Below are positions 23,881-28,679 of a DNA stretch of 28,679 bases, one piece after another. The DNA comes from Butyrivibrio sp. (GTDB lineage: Bacteria; Bacillota_A; Clostridia; Lachnospirales; Lachnospiraceae). The translations under genes and the position numbers were made by a program. Position 1 is the first letter of the stretch; the number at the start of each line of letters is the position of its first letter. The DNA lies in contig NZ_JAILQF010000129.1 in NCBI RefSeq assembly GCF_024699075.1, positions 1 to 28,679 of the forward strand. Reading direction: 5' to 3'. Below the pieces are notes generated by a model. The model was not told the origin of the DNA, made no database searches, and saw only the letters and a list, made by a program, of their open reading frames with translations.

Positions 23881-23953
23881 CATCCCCAAAGTCTTTACAG
23901 GGGCAGGCAGTATATAAATCAGTGCCAGCCCCCCTGTAAAGACTTTGGGGATG
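23881..23953. repeat. 73-bp near-perfect palindrome in the divergent control region
   Basis: A perfect 23-bp inverted repeat (23881-23903 with 23931-23953) with an inner GGCA/TGCC pairing (23906-23909, 23923-23926) and an AT-rich loop. A partial extra copy of the end sequence, AAAACATCCC, lies at 23857-23866, as if a short insertion split one arm. A terminator is unexpected between divergent genes. It may be a palindromic repeat element or a strong regulatory hairpin. Confidence 0.75.
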
Positions 23954-23972
23954 TTTTAGTAATAAAATAAAA

Positions 23973-24188
23973 AGCAATTTTGGTTATATGAAACAGGATG
24001 TAAATTGCTATAAGCTTAAAACCACATTCTGCATAAATGGGGCATAGATCATGATATACGGTTAACTTATGTCACATTATAGCAAAGAAAGGGTCGTTAA
24101 ATTGTGAATTAAATTTAAAAATATATTAAATATCAGAATAATCATACACAAAATATATATTTGTACATACAAAACAGCAATTTTGGTT
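23973..24188 (+). promoter_or_regulatory. direct and inverted repeats upstream of the sugar ABC operon
   Basis: AGCAATTTTGGTT occurs at 23973-23985 and again at 24176-24188. An inverted AAATTGCT lies at 24002-24009, and TTTGTACATACAAA (24160-24173) is palindromic. Direct repeats of this kind suit an AraC-type protein. No clear -35/-10 pair was found; the rest of 23814-24287 is AT-rich and gene-free. Confidence 0.4.
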
Positions 24189-24287
24189 TGTTTGATAGCA
24201 ATTAAGTATGGGCGTAAAAACGTAAATTATCCTAGAGTAAAAGAAGAAGGGGCTTTACACAATAGCCAAAAAAGAGGGAGGGTTTAT

Positions 24288-25715
24288 ATGAGAAAAAAGA
24301 TAATGTCTATTTTCTTTGCAACAGTTCTAACAGCTGCAACGCTGGCTGGGTGTGGCGGATCGTCTGCTGGAACGACATCAGGTACAGACTCAGGTGCATC
24401 GCAGGCGCAAACCGGCGGTGGATCAACAGGTTCTAAGCAGACAGATGGCAAGAATCTTCCGGAACTTACTACAGAACCTATGACGATCACTCTATGGGAT
24501 ATCTCAACAGAAGATCCTAATAAGGGGATTGCCGAAGCGGCTGTAGCAAGGTTTATGGCTGATTATCCCAACATCACAGTCAATCAGGTGCATCAGCAAA
24601 ATGATAATTACAAGCAGCAGCTTGTAGTTGCCATGAGTTCGGGTCAGGCACCAAACATCTATTGCCACTGGGGTGGCGGTCCTATGGCAGAGTATTATAA
24701 ATCAGGCTTTGCAAATGATATTACAGATATGTATGCCAAGTATGATCATCCCGAGTATGTAGAAGCTGCAGTTGCACAGTCAACTTATGATGGCAAGATG
24801 CTTGCGATTCCTTTTAGCGGACTTACGGGCTGCGATATCTTTTATAACAAGACTATCTTTGCAGATCTTGGACTTGAGATTCCTGAAACTATAGACGAGC
24901 TTGAAACTGTATGTGACAAGCTAAAAGAAAACGGAATCATTCCATTCAGTCTTGCTAATGCATCTAAATGGACAGGATCCATGTACTACATGTATCTGGT
25001 TGCACGTCACTCCGGCAATGCTGAGTTTGACGCAGCTTATACTCAGGAAAACGGAGGCTCTTTTACCAGCCCGGCATTTATATACGCAGGCGAGAAGATT
25101 CAGGATTGGGTCAAGAAGGGATACTTCCCGGATGGTGTTAACTCCCTTTCAGCAGATGATAACCAGGACAGAGCGCTTCTCTATGACGGATCAGCAGCTA
25201 TGATGCTTCACGGTTCATGGCAGGTTGGCGGAATCAAAGCTGACAACGAGGAATGGTACAACGAGAATATCGGAGTTTTCCGTTTCCCTGAAGATTCAGA
25301 AGCTAAGGCAGCAGGTGTTCCTCAGGATGTAGAGATAGGTACAGCTATAGGAATGGGTATGACATTTAACTGCTTCAAGGAAGACGGATCTGTTGATCAG
25401 GAAATGCTTGATGCTTGTTATGTACTTGCAACCCAGTATTTTAACGATGATACATATAATGCGGCTCAGGTTGCAGCAGGTACAGTTCCTTCAATCAAGG
25501 GATTTAATGAGAATATAGAAGACCCTAATAATAAATACATCATCGACCAGTTCTTTAAGGCTTCTAATGTACAGCTCTGGTACGATCAGTATCTGCCTGC
25601 ATCGGTTACAGAAGTACATAAGAATTGCATGACAGAACTCTTCGGTCTTGAAAAAACTCCGCTGGAGATAGGTCAGGAGCAGGATGCAGCAATGCAGAAG
25701 GCACTGGAAGAATAG
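24288..25715 (+). CDS. sugar ABC transporter substrate-binding lipoprotein (family 1)
   Basis: A 475-residue lipoprotein that captures a carbohydrate outside the cell for the two permeases downstream. The ATG at 24288 is chosen because GAGGGAGGG precedes it and the protein then starts with M-R-K-K and a short signal peptide ending in L-A-G-C, a lipobox with C22 as the lipidated residue; an in-frame start 35 codons upstream would bury the signal. A Gly/Ser-rich linker follows, then the family-1 fold (T-I-T-L-W-D-I-S near the start, a typical F-Y-N-K-T-I-F block and a later A-A-M-M-L-H-G-S-W). It is first in the operon, separated from the permeases by a hairpin. The ligand is not evident. Confidence 0.94.
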   Translation: MRKKIMSIFFATVLTAATLAGCGGSSAGTTSGTDSGASQAQTGGGSTGSKQTDGKNLPELTTEPMTITLWDISTEDPNKGIAEAAVARFMADYPNITVNQVHQQNDNYKQQLVVAMSSGQAPNIYCHWGGGPMAEYYKSGFANDITDMYAKYDHPEYVEAAVAQSTYDGKMLAIPFSGLTGCDIFYNKTIFADLGLEIPETIDELETVCDKLKENGIIPFSLANASKWTGSMYYMYLVARHSGNAEFDAAYTQENGGSFTSPAFIYAGEKIQDWVKKGYFPDGVNSLSADDNQDRALLYDGSAAMMLHGSWQVGGIKADNEEWYNENIGVFRFPEDSEAKAAGVPQDVEIGTAIGMGMTFNCFKEDGSVDQEMLDACYVLATQYFNDDTYNAAQVAAGTVPSIKGFNENIEDPNNKYIIDQFFKASNVQLWYDQYLPASVTEVHKNCMTELFGLEKTPLEIGQEQDAAMQKALEE

Positions 25716-25797
25716 GGGACTACGTTTAAGTAAAAAGCTCTTTACAGCTGCATAAATGATTCTAAATCACTATTTCTAAAAAATGAAGTGGAAAAAG

Positions 25798-25832
25798 CTG
25801 CCCACAGGATACTTTCCTGCGGGCAGTTTATT
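25798..25832 (+). terminator. intercistronic hairpin after the binding-protein gene
   Basis: CTGCCC-A-CAGGA (25798-25809) pairs with TCCTG-C-GGGCAG (25815-25826) with one A-C mismatch; loop TACTT, then TTTATTT. A leaky terminator or mRNA-end stabiliser here would give more binding protein than permease, as known for other sugar ABC operons. Confidence 0.75.
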
Positions 25833-25873
25833 TAAAACAAGCGGGTGTAGTTGTTATTGCGAGGAGGGGCTAT

Positions 25874-26785
25874 ATGGAGAAAAGCAATAATCTGGGGCTT
25901 GCCAAAGCCAGGGCCAGAAGCACTCAAAGGGCAGCGGCAGTCTTCCTTTTGCCGGCGCTGGTGCTTATAGCAGTATATATCGTATATCCTGTCATCGATA
26001 CGTTTGTGATCAGTGGTTACAAATGGAATGGAATATCTTCAGACAGGATCTTTATAGGTCTTGATAACTGGAAAGGTCTTGTGAGTGATGAGATGTTCTG
26101 GAAATCTTTTACCCACAATCTCATCGTAATGGTCTTTTCAATTCTGTTGCAGATACCGATCGGTATGCTTCTTGCAACCTTTCTTGATGCAGGTGGTAAG
26201 AAGTTTAACCTTTTTAAGGTTATATGGTTTCTGCCTTATCTTATGAGCTCGGTTGCTATCGCATTCCTTTTTGTATATGCACTTGCAACTAATGGAGGTC
26301 TTATTTCGTCTCTTGCTACCATAATTCTGGGACATAAAACTACGATTGACCTTTTGGGAACAGCGCCCAACGCTCTATATACAATAATAGGAGTTATGGC
26401 ATGGCAGTTTACGCCTTTTTACATGGTCTATTTCATAGCTGGGTATGGCAATATAGATACCACGATCTATGAGGCAGCGATCATAGACGGAGCAACAAGA
26501 GGCCAGTATCTATGGCATATAGCGATTCCGCTTCTGGGGCCTATCTTTAAGACTGCCTGCACTATGTCACTTATAGGTTCACTCAAATATTTTGACATGA
26601 TCTGGAATATGACCCAGGGAGGGCCTGCCGGGACTACAGAACTTATGGCAACTTATATGTATAAGCTGTCATTCCAGCAGTTCAACATGGGTTACGGATC
26701 GACAGTTGCAGCGGGTATGTTCATCCTGATAACAGCTATAGCACTTATTTTTAACAAGGTATTTAAGGTTAAGGAGGATTACTGA
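25874..26785 (+). CDS. sugar ABC transporter permease (first, MalF/LplB type)
   Basis: A 303-residue inner-membrane permease with about six transmembrane segments, starting near residue 21. The EAA loop that docks the ATPase is Y-E-A-A-I-I-D-G-A-T-R-G-Q-Y-L-W (199-214) followed by I-A-I-P-L-L. A strong GAGGAGGGG ribosome site precedes it. It ends one base before the next permease gene, so translation is probably coupled. No ATP-binding subunit is encoded here, as is common in this CUT1 family in Firmicutes, where a shared MsmK-type ATPase serves several importers. Confidence 0.96.
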   Translation: MEKSNNLGLAKARARSTQRAAAVFLLPALVLIAVYIVYPVIDTFVISGYKWNGISSDRIFIGLDNWKGLVSDEMFWKSFTHNLIVMVFSILLQIPIGMLLATFLDAGGKKFNLFKVIWFLPYLMSSVAIAFLFVYALATNGGLISSLATIILGHKTTIDLLGTAPNALYTIIGVMAWQFTPFYMVYFIAGYGNIDTTIYEAAIIDGATRGQYLWHIAIPLLGPIFKTACTMSLIGSLKYFDMIWNMTQGGPAGTTELMATYMYKLSFQQFNMGYGSTVAAGMFILITAIALIFNKVFKVKEDY

Positions 26786-26786
26786 T

Positions 26787-27758
26787 ATGAGTGAAAATAT
26801 ACAAATAGACATATCACAGACAACCTCCGGTGAAGATATTTTAGAAAAAAAGGATGGAACAATCATAGCTAACATGCCAGGTAGAACAAGTGATGGTGAA
26901 AAAGCAAAAAAAGATGATTACAAAGTATCAAGGATAAAATCAGTAATAGCATGGACTATAGCAGGCTTTTTTGCAATGATATGGCTTATCCTTACACTTA
27001 CACCGTTTTTCTTTATGATAATGAATTCATTCCGTAAGCAGTTTGATATGTTGCAGCAGGGCGTGTTCCATCTTCCGGATCCCTGGTATTTTCAGAACTA
27101 CGTTGAGGTGGTAACTCATGGATTTTTCGGATACTTTTTTAGAAGTGTTATAGTAGTTGCCATATCCCTTGTTCTGATGCTCATCATATCTTCGTTTGCA
27201 GCATATCCATTGTCTAGGATGAAGTTTAAACTAAATGGATTTATATATGCAACAATCGTAGCTATTATGTCAGTTCCTATGCATGTTACACTTATTCCCA
27301 TCTTCAAACTTACAACATCAGTTGGGCTTTATGACTCGCTGTGGTCACTTATAGGGCCGTATGTAGCATTTGCACTTCCTATGTCAGTTTTCATTCTTAC
27401 TGCTTTTATGAAAACAATCCCTAGAGAAGTAGAAGAGTCTGCTGAGATTGATGGATGTAACCGTTATCAGAATTTCTTTATGATGATACTTCCTCTTTCA
27501 AAATCCGGATTATCTACACTTGCGATATACAATGGAGTTTCAATGTGGAATGAGTTTGCTTTTGCCAATACTTTTTTGATATCTCCGGGCAATAAGACAC
27601 TTCCTCTTGCACTTGGACAGTTTAAGGGTGAGCATTCACTTAATATACCCATCAATATGGCGGTTCTGACACTGTCTGTTCTGCCTATGATAATTCTGTT
27701 TATCATCTTCCAGGACAAGCTGGTCAAGGGCATGATGGCAGGAGCAGTTAAGGGATGA
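26787..27758 (+). CDS. sugar ABC transporter permease (second, MalG/MsmG type)
   Basis: A 323-residue partner permease. After an unusually long polar N-terminus (about 50 residues against the usual ~15-25) come about six transmembrane segments. The EAA loop is E-E-S-A-E-I-D-G-C-N-R-Y (216-227) followed by I-L-P-L-S-K. AGGAGG lies ten bases before the ATG and overlaps the end of the first permease gene. It forms the transport channel with the preceding permease. Confidence 0.95.
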   Translation: MSENIQIDISQTTSGEDILEKKDGTIIANMPGRTSDGEKAKKDDYKVSRIKSVIAWTIAGFFAMIWLILTLTPFFFMIMNSFRKQFDMLQQGVFHLPDPWYFQNYVEVVTHGFFGYFFRSVIVVAISLVLMLIISSFAAYPLSRMKFKLNGFIYATIVAIMSVPMHVTLIPIFKLTTSVGLYDSLWSLIGPYVAFALPMSVFILTAFMKTIPREVEESAEIDGCNRYQNFFMMILPLSKSGLSTLAIYNGVSMWNEFAFANTFLISPGNKTLPLALGQFKGEHSLNIPINMAVLTLSVLPMIILFIIFQDKLVKGMMAGAVKG

Positions 27759-27773
27759 TATCATTAAAAACTT

Positions 27774-27849
27774 TTTTACAATAAAGATATAACTAATAAA
27801 AGATGATAAAAACTGCATAAAAAACAGAAATACAAAAGTTATTGTAAAA
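27774..27849. promoter_or_regulatory. long-spaced inverted repeat before the beta-helix gene
   Basis: TTTTACAATAA (27774-27784) and TTATTGTAAAA (27839-27849) are perfect 11-bp arms 54 bases apart. A TATAAT (27860-27865) lies just after, with no good -35. It could be a promoter/operator for the last gene. Confidence 0.35.
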
Positions 27850-27904
27850 GGATAAAATATATAATAGTAAATATTAATCATATAGACGCAAGGAGAAGGT
27901 ATAT

Positions 27905-28679
27905 ATGACAATCTATGTTGACGTAAATGCAAAGCATGATGGTAATGGCTCAAAAGAGCTGCCATTTAGAAGAATAGGTGAGGCTGCCAAGGTTGCAATG
28001 CCGGGGGATGAAGTTCTTGTAGCGCCTGGAACCTACAGAGAGTATGTAGATCCTGTAAATGCAGGAACTGAGGATAAGAGGATCGTATATAAGAGTACCG
28101 AGCCTCTTGGAGCTATCATTACAGGTGCAGAAAAGCTTTCAGGCTGGACCAGATATGAAGGGGATGTCTGGACATCGAGAGTTCGTAACGGAATATTCGG
28201 ATCATACAATCCGTATACAACACTTGTATACGGAGACTGGTACTTCGCTACTCCCAATAAACATACAGGCTGCGTGTGGCTAAATGATGAGGCCTTATAT
28301 GAAGCTCTTAGCATTGAAGAAGTAATAGAAGCTAAGGTATATGACTGTTCATGGGTTCCTGAAAAGTCTACCAGAAAGTGGTATGCCAAGCAGGATGCAG
28401 AAACAGACGAAACCATATTCTATGCTAACTTTGGAGGAGCTGATCCTAATAAAGAAAATGTTGAGATCAATGTAAGACGTGAATGCTTCATGCCCAGTAA
28501 AGAAGGCATCGGTTATATCACAGTAAGCGGATTTAATATTAATAAAGCTGCTACAACATGGGCACCTCCTGCAGCATATCAGGACGGAATGATCGCACCA
28601 CACTGGAGTAAGGGCTGGATCATAGAAGACTGCGAGATATGGGGCAGTAAGTGCGCAGGAATCTGCGTAGGACGCTACT
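27905..28679 (+). CDS. right-handed parallel beta-helix carbohydrate-active protein (3' truncated)
   Basis: The frame starts at an ATG with an AAGGAGAAGG ribosome site and stays open to the last base (258 codons), so the gene runs off the window. The N-terminus, I-Y-V-D-V-N-A-x-x-D-G-N-G-S-x-x-x-P-F-R-R-I-G-E-A, then A-x-P-G-D-E-V-L-V-A-P-G-T-Y-R-E, is the classic start of a beta-helix fold seen in pectate-lyase-like and DUF1565 proteins. I-T-G-A-E-K-L-S-G-W and later I-T-V-S-G-F-N-I-N and W-I-I-E-D-C-E-I-W are beta-helix rungs. There is no signal peptide, so it should act inside the cell on imported oligosaccharides. A GH141-like glycosidase or a lyase are both possible. It probably belongs to the ABC operon. 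Confidence 0.82.
   Translation, partial: MTIYVDVNAKHDGNGSKELPFRRIGEAAKVAMPGDEVLVAPGTYREYVDPVNAGTEDKRIVYKSTEPLGAIITGAEKLSGWTRYEGDVWTSRVRNGIFGSYNPYTTLVYGDWYFATPNKHTGCVWLNDEALYEALSIEEVIEAKVYDCSWVPEKSTRKWYAKQDAETDETIFYANFGGADPNKENVEINVRRECFMPSKEGIGYITVSGFNINKAATTWAPPAAYQDGMIAPHWSKGWIIEDCEIWGSKCAGICVGRY

Noticed and set aside
24183..24287. N-terminal extension of the binding protein
   Set aside because: It would bury the lipoprotein signal peptide and has no ribosome site; GAGGGAGGG marks the start at 24288.
1..28679. CRISPR arrays, tRNA or rRNA genes, prophage genes and complete insertion sequences
   Set aside because: None could be seen: no regularly spaced identical repeats with unique spacers, no tRNA-like folds with CCA, no integrase or transposase frames.

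Overview
The window is AT-rich, densely coded Firmicutes DNA. The gene content points to an anaerobic, flagellated, plant-polysaccharide-degrading Lachnospiraceae, most likely the Butyrivibrio/Pseudobutyrivibrio group. The evidence is an oxygen-independent class III ribonucleotide reductase, a pectin-oligosaccharide hydrolase, a carbohydrate ABC importer lacking its own ATPase, a chemoreceptor with a flagellar-type promoter, and consensus sigma-A promoters with GGAGG ribosome sites. The assignment is inference from gene content; there is no rRNA or tRNA in the window.

Layout. 1-3421: the 3' end of an alpha/beta hydrolase and a SAM methyltransferase (+), a glutathione-peroxidase-family gene (-) with a near-perfect promoter, and a DEDDh exonuclease (+). 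3435-8256: a D,D-carboxypeptidase (-), the trmB / SH3-membrane-protein pair (+), and murI (+). This is mostly envelope and translation housekeeping. 8257-11165: nrdD and nrdG, preceded by NrdR-box-like sites and separated by a hairpin-rich spacer. 11166-12583: a remnant resembling an IS200/IS605 right end, then a GH105-type hydrolase under a LacI/CcpA-type operator. 12633-14357: a chemoreceptor (-) with a sigma-28-like promoter.

14358-16030 is almost gene-free and is the most unusual part. It holds a candidate stand-alone structured RNA on the minus strand, with its own promoter, a long-range closing helix, two similar hairpins whose stems differ but still pair, and a strong terminator. It also holds a group of three hairpins sharing a TGGCA-type loop, several palindromic operator-like sites, a 67-residue half AraC-type DNA-binding protein, and an AT-rich 33-34 bp tandem repeat.

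16031-22823: a 2Fe-2S/ASKHA corrinoid-activating protein, an unannotated 56-residue cysteine protein, ftsH with a long disordered tail, and uvrC. 22839-28679: an AraC/cupin regulator (-) divergent from a sugar-binding lipoprotein, two permeases and the start of a beta-helix carbohydrate-active protein (+), truncated by the window end. A 73-bp near-perfect palindrome and direct repeats lie in the divergent control region. The likely logic is that the AraC protein senses a plant-derived sugar and controls uptake, and that cytoplasmic enzymes (the beta-helix protein, and GH105 elsewhere) finish the breakdown.
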